This document shows, piece by piece, positions 1 through 9,100 of a stretch of DNA of 64,000 nt. The notes under the pieces are model-generated. The model searched no databases, had not been told where the DNA came from, and worked only from the letters and a program-made list of their open reading frames with translations. The position numbers and the translations under genes are program-made. Source of the stretch: Tannerella serpentiformis (GTDB lineage Bacteria > Bacteroidota > Bacteroidia > Bacteroidales > Tannerellaceae); assembly GCF_003033925.1 (NCBI RefSeq), contig NZ_CP028365.1:248001-312000 (forward strand). Reading direction: 5' to 3'. Position 1 is the stretch's first letter; each line of letters opens with the position of its first letter.

Positions 1-387
1 TATTCTTTATCGGTATAAGTTATTCATCGCCTGGTAGGGGCGTAAAAGCATACGTCCCCGCATGTACCCTATATGTAAATGGGTAGACCCAAAGGAATGA
101 GCAGACCTATACATTCTCCCAATCAGGATTCAATCTATTCCTATCTGTATTTATCTGCATGCTACAGATGTATTGTAGGGCATATGCTTTTGCGCCCCAA
201 TCCTGTACATGATAGATCTTCCAAAATAAAAATGATACCTACACAAGCAGCGTGATTCACCTTTTGTTTTTCAATTTTTGATTACGCATATCGTAGGGGT
301 ATACACACGGTATACGCATGCTATACCTTTACGTCATTTAACCTATAAAACAAATCTCGATTCCATACTCCGCACGCTGAATGACTT
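1..387. other. Intergenic left edge with a diverged inverted repeat
   Basis: I see no gene here. An inverted pair is visible: GGGGCGTAAAAGCATACG at about 38-55 matches the reverse complement of the segment at about 178-199 (GGGCATATGCTTTTGCGCCC) with a few differences. The A+T content is higher than in the coding DNA around it. A weak -7-like string (TACCTTTA) lies at about 324, but no convincing reading frame follows. The pair could be the ends of a degraded miniature element. Confidence 0.4.
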
Positions 388-660
388 AAAAACAAGTTCT
401 GTTTTCCCACTCTGCACGCTGCGGAGTACGAAAACAAAATCTGTTTTCCGCATTCCGCAGTGTGCAGACCTCAAAAACAAAGTTTGTTTTGGCACTCTGC
501 AGTGTGCAGAACCCAAAAACAGATCTTGTTTTCGCACTCCGCAGCGTGCAAAACCCAAAAACAGACTTTGTTTTTCTACTCCGCAGCGTGCAGAACCTCA
601 AAACAGACTTTGTTTTCCTACTCTGCAGCGTGCAGAGTTGCCATTCAGCGTTTGTTTTTA
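388..660. repeat. Array A1: about 6 units of 42 bp with two dyads per unit
   Basis: Six units start at 389, 431, 474, 516, 558 and 600, so the period is 42-43 bp. Each unit holds an A/T dyad (AAAACA-n5-TGTTTT, for example AAAACAGACTTTGTTTT) and a G/C dyad (TCTGCAgcgTGCAGA or CCGCAgcgTGCaa). The last copy decays by about 660. Reading frames run through the array on both strands, but they have no ribosome site or recognisable protein and are not called as genes. The array lies beyond the porE terminators. Confidence 0.85.
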
Positions 661-763
661 TACCCCGCAAACGGCTCGCCAGCAACTCAATAAGCCGCTT
701 TACAGCCATTCTGCATACGGACCTATCTCTACGCAAACCGTTTTCCCATCCTGAAGAAAAAAA

Positions 764-794
764 AGCTCCCCCCACGTATCACGCAGGGGGAGCT
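764..794 (-). terminator. Second terminator downstream of porE
   Basis: AGCTCCCCC and GGGGGAGCT form a perfect 9-bp stem around a 13-nt loop. Read on the minus strand it is followed by a run of eight T. It lies beyond the stronger hairpin at 952-996 and may act as a backup or serve both directions. Confidence 0.7.
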
Positions 795-951
795 CTATCT
801 TGACGGTTATCAAGTGATGTGAAAATTTTCAGGTCTTAAACTAAGGACACTTCTCAGGAGAAATGGTTCCGCATCTCTCCTATGGGCGAACAAATATATG
901 TATTCTTTTAGAACTGCAACCCTGCAGTCGGCATAATCAATAAAATAAAAA

Positions 952-996
952 CGGCCGGACAGGTGCAGCGGCTGCGTAACTGCATCTGTCCGGCCG
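952..996 (-). terminator. Rho-independent terminator of porE
   Basis: CGGCCGGACAGGTGCAG (952-968) pairs with CTGCATCTGTCCGGCCG (980-996) with one wobble. On the minus strand a T-rich tract follows. It lies about 40 bp past the porE stop codon. Confidence 0.9.
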
Positions 997-1035
997 GATA
1001 GGCTGTCCGTCAGACGGCCCATGTGGTCGTGCGAT

Positions 1036-3033
1036 CTATTTTATCTCATAGTCCATGCCGGTCACCTGGAACTCCGTCCGCCGATTCAGTTGGTCGGCCA
1101 CTTCTTGCTGCTCCTGCGGCAGACTGTTGACGAACTCCTCACTGAGCACAGTGCCCTCGGGCAAGAAGGGATACTTCTCGGCCAGCTTGGCCGTGATGGT
1201 CTTCGGAACCATTTTGCCGTACCCTTTGGCCGTCAGGCGTGCCGCGTCGATGCCCGCAGCGATGAGGTAATCCACGACCGACTGTGCGCGGCGTTGCGCC
1301 AGACCCTCATTATAGGCGTCCGATCCCTTCCGATCGGTGTGCGCACCCAGCTCGATCCGCGCAGAGGGGTTATCACGAAGCAGTTTGATCAACCGATCCA
1401 AGGCTTCCTTTGACTCGGGGCGAAGCGTTGCACGATCGAAATCGTAGAAGATGTTCTCAACAACGACCGGCTTGTCGGTGGGCGAGAGGAAGAAGTCCAC
1501 GTAGTACGTCTCATTCTTCTCCTCCGCCTCGGTCTTCAGCTCGAAATTTTGGTTGAGGTAGTTGGGCGCTTCGGCCATCATCACGTAGTCCATCCCCCGG
1601 GCAAGCTCGACGCTGTACGACCCGTCTTTCTTAACCGGTATCTTGCGGTTCATGCCGTCACGACCTACAATTCGGACGATGGCTTTATCGATGGGCACCT
1701 CGTCGACATCGGAAACGTAACCATCAATCTTCATCGTGAACGTGGGATACTCGAACGAATAGATGTGATCCCAGCCCCGCGCATCGCCGCGATTAGAGGA
1801 GAAAAGTCCGCGCTCGCGTTGTCCCTCGAACGTGATACCGAAATCGTCGAACGACGAGTTGATGGGCGCGCCGAGGTTCTCCACGTGCCATTGCCCGGCG
1901 CTGTCCTGCTTGGCGCGGAACAGGTCGAGCCCGCCCATCCCGGGATGCCCGTCGGAGGCGAAGTAGATCGTCACCGAGTCGCGGACGTAGGGAAACAGCT
2001 CATCGCCCGCCGTATTGATCACGGGGCCAAGGTTCTCCATGCCGCCAAAGTCCGAACCGCCTACGATTCGCGATCGGAAGAGGTCCTTGCCACCGTATCC
2101 GCCGACGGATTCGGCCACGAAATAGAGGTACTTCCCGTCGGGCGAAACCGCTGGGTGGGCCAGCAGCGTGATCGAGTCCTTCAACACGTTCGCACGCTGA
2201 CCCTTGCTCCATGCAGCCCCGCTGCGCAAGGATTGGTAGATCTCAGCCGTGCGCGGCTCGGTAGCGTCGACGGCGCAGAAGGTGTAGTACATCGTGTTGC
2301 CATCTCGGGTGAACGAGGGCGTACCCTGATCATACTCGCTGGCCACTGGGTCCTCCACCTCCTTCGGCTTTGTCCAGACGCCCTGCTCATTCTTCTTGGC
2401 GAAGAAGAGCGCATTGTTTTTCAGCCCCGTGATAGCATTGACGGAATCCTTATGGACGATCCCCTGGGTGGAGTTGAAGTAAACTTGATCGTATTTGTCA
2501 CCATAATACATGGGGCAGCACTCACTGCGCCGAGAATTGAAGACCTCCATGCGGGAGACCTGGTAAAGCGTCGGCCGATCGCGCCATCTGACGGCCGAAT
2601 CACAGCCCGCCAAAGCCAGTACGGCACGCTGATCCGTGGGCGCCTCAGCCAAATATTCGCGGTAATACCGGGCGGCCTCGTCGTAGCGTCCCTCTTTCTG
2701 ACACGCCTGACCGAGTCTGAAGCGCAAGAGGCTGTCCGGATAATCGTAACGGAGGGCATTGAGGTAGGCACTGATCGCTCGGCCGTTGTTGTTTACGCGC
2801 TGGTTGCAGTATCCCATGCGGTAAGCGATGTAAGCGCGCAAGTCCTTCTGGTCGGGCTTCGACTTGGTGTAGAGCTTCCGATACATCTCCGCCGCGGCAT
2901 AGTACTCTCCGAGTTGCTGTTTTTCCTCGGCATCCTTCAGCTTGACCGTCTTGCAAGACGTGACGAGGCCGATCAGCAGGCAGCAGACCAGGGAAAGCGC
3001 CGCATGTTTTCTAATTGCGTACAGGGTTTTCAT
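1036..3033 (-). CDS. porE: PorE-like T9SS outer-membrane lipoprotein (TPR, PD40, CRD, OmpA)
   Basis: This 665-residue protein starts with a lipoprotein signal whose lipobox LVTSC puts the acylated cysteine at residue 27. In order come TPR helices (about 35-140), a WD40/PD40-type propeller (about 160-430, with repeats such as SPDGKYLYFVA), a carboxypeptidase-regulatory-like fold (about 435-515) and a C-terminal OmpA domain (about 530-660, with FDRATLRPESKEALD and the peptidoglycan-binding stretch NEGLAQRRAQSVVDYL). This order and length match PorE of Porphyromonas gingivalis, which links the type IX secretion machinery to peptidoglycan. The gene stands alone between divergent queA-side sequence and two terminators. 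The assignment rests on domain order; another PD40-OmpA lipoprotein is possible but less likely. Confidence 0.82.
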   Translation of the reverse strand: MKTLYAIRKHAALSLVCCLLIGLVTSCKTVKLKDAEEKQQLGEYYAAAEMYRKLYTKSKPDQKDLRAYIAYRMGYCNQRVNNNGRAISAYLNALRYDYPDSLLRFRLGQACQKEGRYDEAARYYREYLAEAPTDQRAVLALAGCDSAVRWRDRPTLYQVSRMEVFNSRRSECCPMYYGDKYDQVYFNSTQGIVHKDSVNAITGLKNNALFFAKKNEQGVWTKPKEVEDPVASEYDQGTPSFTRDGNTMYYTFCAVDATEPRTAEIYQSLRSGAAWSKGQRANVLKDSITLLAHPAVSPDGKYLYFVAESVGGYGGKDLFRSRIVGGSDFGGMENLGPVINTAGDELFPYVRDSVTIYFASDGHPGMGGLDLFRAKQDSAGQWHVENLGAPINSSFDDFGITFEGQRERGLFSSNRGDARGWDHIYSFEYPTFTMKIDGYVSDVDEVPIDKAIVRIVGRDGMNRKIPVKKDGSYSVELARGMDYVMMAEAPNYLNQNFELKTEAEEKNETYYVDFFLSPTDKPVVVENIFYDFDRATLRPESKEALDRLIKLLRDNPSARIELGAHTDRKGSDAYNEGLAQRRAQSVVDYLIAAGIDAARLTAKGYGKMVPKTITAKLAEKYPFLPEGTVLSEEFVNSLPQEQQEVADQLNRRTEFQVTGMDYEIK

Positions 3034-3101
3034 TTCTAATTGAACGAAGCAAGTTTGGGGGTTATTGCTGCACAGTCCGTGTGTCGATCCAGGACGACGG
3101 A

Positions 3102-4328
3102 CTATAACAACAGCGAGCTATCGCCGTAGCTCAAGAATCGGAAGTCGTGCGCCAAGGCGTAGTCGTAGATCGTGCGCCAATCCCCACCCACGAAGGCCGA
3201 GACAAGCAGCAGCAGGGTGCTCTGTGGCTGGTGGAAGTTGGTGACCATACCGCGTACGATCTTGAACTGGTACCCCGGCGCAATGATGATCTGTGTGGCG
3301 GCCCACAGGCGATCCATCCCGCGGCGGTCCAGGTAGCTAAGGATGGCCCGGAGCGCCTCCTCCGCCGTCAGCGTGGGTGCATCGGCGTCGTACGGCTCCC
3401 ATTGGCCCACGGTGAACGCTCCGTCGGCCGACTCGTCCGCTCCATCCCGCGCCAACGCACAACCGATATAATAGAGACTCTCGAGCGTACGTACCGACGT
3501 CGTACCCACGGCGATCACATGCTCCGGCTTAGCCAGCAGTCGGTCCACTGTCCGCCGCGTGACCGCAAAGTGCTCCGTGTGCATCGCATGACCGCCGATC
3601 GTGTCACTCTTGACGGGGCGGAAAGTTCCAGCGCCTACGTGTAGCGTCACTTCTTCGCGCTCGATCCCTCGGGCGTCCAGCTCGGCCAACACCGCAGGCG
3701 TGAAGTGCAGCCCGGCCGTAGGCGCCGCCACGGAGCCCTTGACCTTCGAATAGACGGTCTGATACGTCTGCAGATCTTGCGCCTCTGTCTCACGGTGCAG
3801 ATAGGGCGGAATGGGCAGTACGCCGACAGCCTCGAGCACGTCGGAGAAGGTGCAGCGGGGATTGTCCCAGTGGAAATCGACGAGATCGCCCGCCTCGCCC
3901 GCTACGGAGACGCGTTCGGCCGAGAGCGTAACTGGTTCACCGCCGACGGTGACCGTGGTGTGCAGCTGGCCCGACTTCCATCGCTTGCTGTTGCCCACGA
4001 GGCAATGCCAGGTGCAATGGGCCGTCTGTGCAAACGACTGCTCATAGTCGCTCGGCACGGCTGGCTCGAGGCAGAAGATTTCGATCATGGCGCCGGTGTC
4101 CTTACGGAACAGTAGGCGGGCCCGAATGACCCGGGTGTTGTTGAAGACAAGCAGTGCACCGTCCGGCAGGCAGTCGGGCAAGTGGCGGAAGAGCGTCTCG
4201 CGGATCTGCCCACCGCGATAGATGAGCAGTTTGGAGGCGTCGCGCTCGGCCAGGGGGTACTTCGCAATCCGATCGTCGGGGAGTGCGTACGCGTAATCGC
4301 TGATGTGTATCTGTTGGGGGGTATGCAT
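3102..4328 (-). CDS. queA: tRNA preQ1(34) S-adenosylmethionine ribosyltransferase-isomerase
   Basis: QueA transfers and isomerises the ribosyl part of SAM onto preQ1 at the wobble position of GUN tRNAs, giving epoxyqueuosine. The N-terminal motif ISDYAYALPDDRIAKYPL and the later GLHFTP, HVGAGTFRPVKSD, HTEHF and TNFHQPQSTLLLLVSAF blocks are diagnostic. The ATG at 4328 (MHTPQQIHI) is chosen because the family alignment begins there; the open frame continues 13 codons further upstream. The product of 408 residues is longer than the E. coli enzyme (about 356), with extra sequence between the conserved blocks. It is divergent from the DUF3078 gene. Confidence 0.95.
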   Translation of the reverse strand: MHTPQQIHISDYAYALPDDRIAKYPLAERDASKLLIYRGGQIRETLFRHLPDCLPDGALLVFNNTRVIRARLLFRKDTGAMIEIFCLEPAVPSDYEQSFAQTAHCTWHCLVGNSKRWKSGQLHTTVTVGGEPVTLSAERVSVAGEAGDLVDFHWDNPRCTFSDVLEAVGVLPIPPYLHRETEAQDLQTYQTVYSKVKGSVAAPTAGLHFTPAVLAELDARGIEREEVTLHVGAGTFRPVKSDTIGGHAMHTEHFAVTRRTVDRLLAKPEHVIAVGTTSVRTLESLYYIGCALARDGADESADGAFTVGQWEPYDADAPTLTAEEALRAILSYLDRRGMDRLWAATQIIIAPGYQFKIVRGMVTNFHQPQSTLLLLVSAFVGGDWRTIYDYALAHDFRFLSYGDSSLLL

Positions 4329-4371
4329 AACGGCGGACAAATGTAGGGCGTACAGCTTCAGATTCACCGCC

Positions 4372-4379
4372 TACTTTTG
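4372..4379 (+). promoter_or_regulatory. Bacteroidota -7 box (TACTTTTG)
   Basis: TACTTTTG matches the TAnnTTTG consensus and lies 39 bp before the ATG of the DUF3078 gene. No clear -33 TTTG was found. Confidence 0.7.
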
Positions 4380-4417
4380 CCGGCCATCACACACACTCCT
4401 ATTAATGTAGACACACG

Positions 4418-6034
4418 ATGAAGACTAAAACACGTAACGTTTGCACGCGACTCCTGACCGTCGCTACTGGACTGATCCTCCTGGCTACCGCTTCCGTAGC
4501 GCAAGACTTGAACAACGACGCCCGCATCCGCGCTCGCATGGAGCGGGCCATGCGACGCGATTCCGTCGCCCAATCGGCCGAGCCGACCCACACCTCGCAG
4601 CCCACCGTCCGCCAGCGTACCACCACGCCCGACACCCTCCGCGCGGAGCCCAGCGACCTGAACGCCCGCCTACTGGAGCGGATGGAGCGCCGTGCCCGAC
4701 GTGACACGACCCTGGAACGCCCCGCAGCCACCGACCTCAGCACGCCCATCATCCTCCCCACGGAACCGCTCACCATGTCCGACCGCGCGCTCTACTGGTC
4801 GCGCTACTGGAGGAGCGCCACGGGCCGCATACCGAGCTACTTCACCTTCAACGACACCATCATCGTCAACCCGCTCTTCATGCCCGTGCTCTTCAAAAAG
4901 AAGAACCTCGACAATGCGCGGCGCATCGTCTTCTACCGCCCCATGGATCTCAACGATCGACCGTGGGAGCGCTCCCTCTACCGCCCCATTCACCCCTTTG
5001 AACGGGCCGAAAACCGCATCATCATCCAGGACTACGCCTATCGCTACGTGCGCCATTACCACCCGAACTACTTCCGCCACAGTGCCGACGACCTGCCCGT
5101 GGAGCGCACGCTGCGAATGCGCATGAACGGCAATGTGCAGGTGCCCGTCTACCACGTCGAGCGCTCGGCCAACGACTACGACGCGCCCCCGAAGTTCATC
5201 CCCGACCGCCGCTACTGGACCTCGTCGCTCGAAAGCTCCCTCCGCTTCTCACAGAACTACGTCTCGCCCAACTGGTACAAAGAGGGCAACAGCAACCTGA
5301 ACATCCTCTCCAAAAACCTCTTCCAGTACAACTACGCCCGCGACCGCATCCAGCTCAAGAACCTCCTCCAGGTCGACCTCAGCGTCTACACCGCCTCCGA
5401 CGACACGCTCCGCAACTACAAGTTCGGCGACAACCTCTTCCGCCTTTACACCAACTTCGGCTACCGCGCCTTCAGCCGCTGGTTCTACACCATCGACGGC
5501 GAACTCAAGACGCCACTCGTGGCCAACTATAAGAAGAACACCAACGTCCGCCAGGTGGCCCTCCTCTCGCCCTACATCGTCAACGTGGGCCTGGGTATGA
5601 AGTACGACCTGGAGAAGAAATTCCGCACCCGCGGCCGCTCGCTCAAGCTGGCCGTCAACATCGCACCCATCTCCTACACCCACATGTACAGCCTCGACGC
5701 CGCCGTCGACCGCAGCCCCCACGGCTTCCCCAAAGACGCCTCCGGAGGCTACGAACGCGTGCTGCATAAGATCGGCTCCACGGTTCGTATGGACATGGTA
5801 CTCAAGCCCAACCACAACGTCACGTGGAAATCACGCCTCTACTACAACACCACCTACCGGAACATCCTGGCCGAGTTCGAAAACTCGCTCGACATGGCCT
5901 TCAGCCGCTTCTTCTCGACCATGATCAACGTCTACCTCCGCTTCGACGACAGCGTCACGAAGACGCCCGGCTACGATTCCTACGTCCAAACGAACCAGAT
6001 CCTCAGTTTCGGCTTCAGCTACAAGTGGGATTAG
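4418..6034 (+). CDS. DUF3078 outer-membrane protein
   Basis: The 538-residue product has a Sec signal peptide ending near ASVAQ. A low-complexity Arg/Thr-rich segment with ARMERAMRRD and ERMERRARRD repeats follows to about residue 100. The second half is rich in alternating aromatic and polar residues typical of an outer-membrane beta-barrel. The block FSQNYVSPNWYKEGNSN near residue 280 is characteristic of the DUF3078 family, and the chain ends with the barrel-like FGFSYKWD. The function of the family is unknown. The gene is monocistronic, with a good -7 box and a terminator at 6099-6126. Confidence 0.8.
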   Translation: MKTKTRNVCTRLLTVATGLILLATASVAQDLNNDARIRARMERAMRRDSVAQSAEPTHTSQPTVRQRTTTPDTLRAEPSDLNARLLERMERRARRDTTLERPAATDLSTPIILPTEPLTMSDRALYWSRYWRSATGRIPSYFTFNDTIIVNPLFMPVLFKKKNLDNARRIVFYRPMDLNDRPWERSLYRPIHPFERAENRIIIQDYAYRYVRHYHPNYFRHSADDLPVERTLRMRMNGNVQVPVYHVERSANDYDAPPKFIPDRRYWTSSLESSLRFSQNYVSPNWYKEGNSNLNILSKNLFQYNYARDRIQLKNLLQVDLSVYTASDDTLRNYKFGDNLFRLYTNFGYRAFSRWFYTIDGELKTPLVANYKKNTNVRQVALLSPYIVNVGLGMKYDLEKKFRTRGRSLKLAVNIAPISYTHMYSLDAAVDRSPHGFPKDASGGYERVLHKIGSTVRMDMVLKPNHNVTWKSRLYYNTTYRNILAEFENSLDMAFSRFFSTMINVYLRFDDSVTKTPGYDSYVQTNQILSFGFSYKWD

Positions 6035-6098
6035 CCTGAAGGGCAGACCCGCGGGCATCCGCCGCCCGTCATCCGGCCCTATTCTATAAGGTATAAGC

Positions 6099-6126
6099 AA
6101 AGGGAGCTCATCCGTGGGCTCCCTTT
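6099..6126 (+). terminator. Terminator of the DUF3078 gene
   Basis: AAAGGGAGC pairs with GCTCCCTTT around a 10-nt loop and is followed by CTTGTTT. The A/T outer pairs make it usable in both directions. Confidence 0.8.
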
Positions 6127-6155
6127 CTTGTTTCGTCCGCTTGCGTTATCCATGT

Positions 6156-6494
6156 GTCATCAAAATTCGATCACGTGAGAGGTAAAAAACCTCACGCGTC
6201 ATCAAAATTCGATCACGTGAGAGGTAAAAAACCTCACGCGTCATCAAAATTCGATCACGCGAGAGGTAAAAAACCTCACACGTCATCAAAATTCGATCAC
6301 GCGTGAACAAAATTTGATCACACGCCAGCTTTTTGTTACTCGCGCGTCATCAAAATTTGATCACGTAAGAGGTAAAAAAGCTCATGCGTCATCAAAATTT
6401 GATCACGCACCAGCTTCTTGTTGCTCGTGTGTCATCAAAATTTGATCACTCGCCAGCTTGTTGTTGCTCGCGCGTCATCAAAATTTGATCACAC
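6156..6494. repeat. Array A2: about 8 units of 42 bp, core ATCAAAATTTGAT
   Basis: Units beginning GTCATC start at 6156, 6198, 6240, 6282, 6346, 6388, 6431 and 6474. The 64-bp step after 6282 comes from an extra half-unit of 22 bp. The core drifts from ATCAAAATTCGAT to ATCAAAATTTGAT, which restores a perfect 6+1+6 dyad. Two scaffold types follow the core: a hairpin-forming GTGAGAGGTAAAAAACCTCAC and a second type with CAGCTT and TTGCTCG. The array lies between the terminator at 6126 and the -7-like box at about 6524. Confidence 0.9.
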
Positions 6495-6551
6495 AAGCAT
6501 CATTCAAAGACAGCCGCTACCTTTACGCCATCAATCATAACCCCTACTGCG

Positions 6552-7031
6552 ATGAACAAGACGAAAAATCTGGTCTCGGCCACGCTCAGCGAGGCATCAT
6601 GCGACAAAATCCAAGAGATGATCAAGAAAATCGAGTCCGAACTGCCTTTCCTGATCGCCCTCTCTACCGCTGACAAGCGGCGCATCAGGCCCTCCGGCCC
6701 GCGCACCGCCGCTTTTGTCGACATGGCCCTCCGCGGCGCCCAGAGCTTCCCCAAATACCTCTTGTCGACCTTCGACGTGGACGAGTTCGAGCACGACGTC
6801 CTGCTTATGCACCGACTCAAAGGCCTCCGCGCCTCCGTCGCCTCGCTGCTCGAAAAGCTCGACGACACCATCTACGCCTCCTCCGCCGACGCTCTGGCCG
6901 AGGCCAACGAGGTCTACGGCTACCTCAAGAAGGCCTCACGGTTCGAAGGCTCCCTCAAAGCCGTCGTCAAAGAGATCGGCCAGCGCTACGCCCGCCCCTC
7001 ACGCCGGAAAAACGTCGCCGACGACGAATAA
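6552..7031 (+). CDS. Conserved-looking small helical protein, function unknown
   Basis: The product has 159 residues, no signal peptide and no membrane segment, and is predicted to be mostly helical. I do not recognise a domain. Visible features are charged helices (EASCDKIQEMIKKIESEL) and a basic C-terminus (RYARPSRRKN). A weak -7 match (TACCTTTA at 6524-6531) lies about 20 bp before the ATG. The codon use resembles the neighbours, so this is probably a real gene. The next gene has its own promoter, so this one appears to be its own unit. Confidence 0.7.
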   Translation: MNKTKNLVSATLSEASCDKIQEMIKKIESELPFLIALSTADKRRIRPSGPRTAAFVDMALRGAQSFPKYLLSTFDVDEFEHDVLLMHRLKGLRASVASLLEKLDDTIYASSADALAEANEVYGYLKKASRFEGSLKAVVKEIGQRYARPSRRKNVADDE

Positions 7032-7130
7032 TCGCCCATCCCTCCGCAGCATCCATCCGCGCTTCAGCAAATTCAAAACAGCTTCCATTTCTTTAACCAC
7101 GCCTCGCGGGCACTCACTCGCTAAAGGGTC

Positions 7131-7138
7131 TACTTTTG
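7131..7138 (+). promoter_or_regulatory. -7 box for the moxR-bat operon
   Basis: A perfect TACTTTTG lies 46 bp before the moxR ATG. It is the only strong -7 match seen upstream of the nine-gene run to 17003. Confidence 0.75.
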
Positions 7139-7183
7139 CGCCCCAGAATAGAAAAGGACAGTATAAGTATCAATCAAACGTCT

Positions 7184-8179
7184 ATGAATCAAACAGTAGA
7201 TATCCGGGAATTGAATGAGCGAATCGAGCGCCACAGCACGTTCGTGACAACGCTCACCATGGGAATGAATCAAGTGATCGTCGGGCAGAAACACCTCATC
7301 GAGTCGCTGCTCATCGGCCTGCTTTCCGACGGGCACATCCTCCTCGAGGGCGTCCCCGGGCTGGCCAAAACGCTCGCCATTAAGACGCTCGCCTCACTGA
7401 TCGACGCCAAATACAGCCGCATCCAGTTCACCCCCGACTTGCTCCCGGCCGACGTGATCGGGACTATGGTTTACAGCCAGAAGAACGAGGAATTTCAAGT
7501 GCGCCAAGGCCCCATCTTCGCCAACTTCGTGCTGGCTGACGAGATCAACCGTGCCCCGGCCAAGGTGCAAAGCGCACTGCTCGAAGCCATGCAGGAGCGG
7601 CAGGTGACCATCGGCGAAACGACCTACAAGCTCCCCGCCCCCTTCCTCGTCATGGCCACGCAGAACCCCATCGAGCAAGAAGGCACCTACCCGCTGCCCG
7701 AGGCGCAGGTGGACCGATTCATGCTCAAGGTCATCATCAACTACCCGAAGAAGGAGGAAGAGAAACAGGTGATCCGGCAGAACATCACCGGGCACGCGCC
7801 TGAGATCCGCCCCGTGATGGACACGAAGCAGATCATGGCCGCCCGCGACATCGTGCGCGAGGTCTACATCGACGAGAAGATCGAGCGCTACATCGTGGAC
7901 ATCGTCTTCGCCACCCGCTTCCCGCAGGAGTACGGCCTCACCGACCTCCAGTCCATGATCGCCTTCGCCGCCTCACCCCGCGCCTCGATCAACCTCGCAC
8001 TGGCCTCCCGCGCCTACGCCTTCATCAAGCAGCGCGGGTACGTGATCCCCGAAGACGTGCGCGCCGTCTGCCACGACGTCATGCGTCACCGCATCGGGCT
8101 CAGCTACGAGGCCGAAGCCAACAACCTGACCTCCGAAGCCATCGTGAGCGAGATCCTCAACAAAGTCGAGGTGCCCTAA
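7184..8179 (+). CDS. MoxR-family AAA+ ATPase
   Basis: MoxR ATPases act as chaperones that assemble or activate partner VWA-domain proteins. This 331-residue protein has a Walker A motif (GVPGLAKT, about residue 55), a Walker B region (NFVLADEINRAPAKVQSALLEAMQE) and the family block ATQNPIEQEGTYPLPEAQVDRF. The ATG at 7184 (MNQTVDIREL) is preferred because the -7 box at 7131-7138 puts the transcript start just upstream; the frame is open 16 codons further. It is the first gene of the Bat operon and should act on the VWA proteins encoded downstream. Confidence 0.92.
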   Translation: MNQTVDIRELNERIERHSTFVTTLTMGMNQVIVGQKHLIESLLIGLLSDGHILLEGVPGLAKTLAIKTLASLIDAKYSRIQFTPDLLPADVIGTMVYSQKNEEFQVRQGPIFANFVLADEINRAPAKVQSALLEAMQERQVTIGETTYKLPAPFLVMATQNPIEQEGTYPLPEAQVDRFMLKVIINYPKKEEEKQVIRQNITGHAPEIRPVMDTKQIMAARDIVREVYIDEKIERYIVDIVFATRFPQEYGLTDLQSMIAFAASPRASINLALASRAYAFIKQRGYVIPEDVRAVCHDVMRHRIGLSYEAEANNLTSEAIVSEILNKVEVP

Positions 8180-8218
8180 CCCCCGCCGCCCATCATCCGT
8201 ATAGATTAATAGGTAAGG

Positions 8219-9088
8219 ATGGAGACGAGCGAACTCTTAAAGAAGGTCCGGCAGATCGAAATCAAGACGCGCGGACTCTCGAACAACATCTTCGCCGGGC
8301 AATACCACTCAGCCTTCAAGGGGCGCGGTATGGCCTTCAGCGAAGTCCGCGAATACCAGTTCGGCGACGACACGCGCGACATCGATTGGAAAGTCACCGC
8401 GCGCTACGTCCGGCCCTACATCAAGGTCTTCGAGGAAGAGCGCGAGCTGACTGTCATGCTGCTCATCGACGTATCGGGCAGCAAGGACTTCGGCACCGTG
8501 TCGCAGATGAAGCGCGACGTGACGACGGAGATCGCCGCCACGCTGGCCTTCTCCGCCATACAGAACAACGACAAGATCGGCGTCATCTTCTTCTCCGATA
8601 AGATCGAGAAGTTCATCCCCCCGCAGAAGGGCCGCCGACACATCTTATATATCATCCGCGAGCTGATCGACTTCCGGCCCGACGACCGTCAGACGGACAT
8701 CAACCAAGCGCTGAAGTACCTCACCAACGCCATCAAGAAGCGTTGCACGGCCTTCCTGCTCTCCGACTTCATCGACCGCGGCAACTACCGCGACGCGCTG
8801 ACCATCGCCAACCGCAAGCACGACATCGTAGCCATCCAAGTCTACGACCGCCGCGAGACGGAGCTGCCCGCCGTAGGCCTGATGAAAGTGCGCGACGCCG
8901 AGACCGGCCAAGAACGATGGATCGACAGCTCCTCCAAACGAGTGCGTGAAGCCTACCGCACGTGGTGGGACAAACGGCAGGCGGAGATGAACGCCGCCTT
9001 CCAAAAGAGCCGCATCGACGCCGTCTCTATCCGTACGGAGGACGACTATGTGAAGGCGCTGCTGGCTCTCTTCGATAAACGAAACTGA
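8219..9088 (+). CDS. DUF58 protein of the Bat operon
   Basis: This 289-residue cytoplasmic protein has the DUF58 signature (FSEVREYQFGDDTRDIDWKVTAR, about residues 40-62) followed by a VWA-like fold with a metal-site motif DVSGS. DUF58 proteins are constant partners of MoxR ATPases. It lies 39 bp after moxR and 12 bp before the next gene, so it is translated from the same message. Confidence 0.9.
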   Translation: METSELLKKVRQIEIKTRGLSNNIFAGQYHSAFKGRGMAFSEVREYQFGDDTRDIDWKVTARYVRPYIKVFEEERELTVMLLIDVSGSKDFGTVSQMKRDVTTEIAATLAFSAIQNNDKIGVIFFSDKIEKFIPPQKGRRHILYIIRELIDFRPDDRQTDINQALKYLTNAIKKRCTAFLLSDFIDRGNYRDALTIANRKHDIVAIQVYDRRETELPAVGLMKVRDAETGQERWIDSSSKRVREAYRTWWDKRQAEMNAAFQKSRIDAVSIRTEDDYVKALLALFDKRN

Positions 9089-9100
9089 CTTTTCCTGACA

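Noticed and set aside
1549-3039. 496-codon plus-strand frame opposite porE
   Set aside because: It is an antisense shadow caused by GC-rich codon use; the minus-strand gene has a signal peptide and recognisable domains.
4329-4417. preQ1 riboswitch in front of queA
   Set aside because: The 89 bp between queA and the DUF3078 gene hold a plus-strand -7 box and no preQ1-like pseudoknot sequence that I can see.
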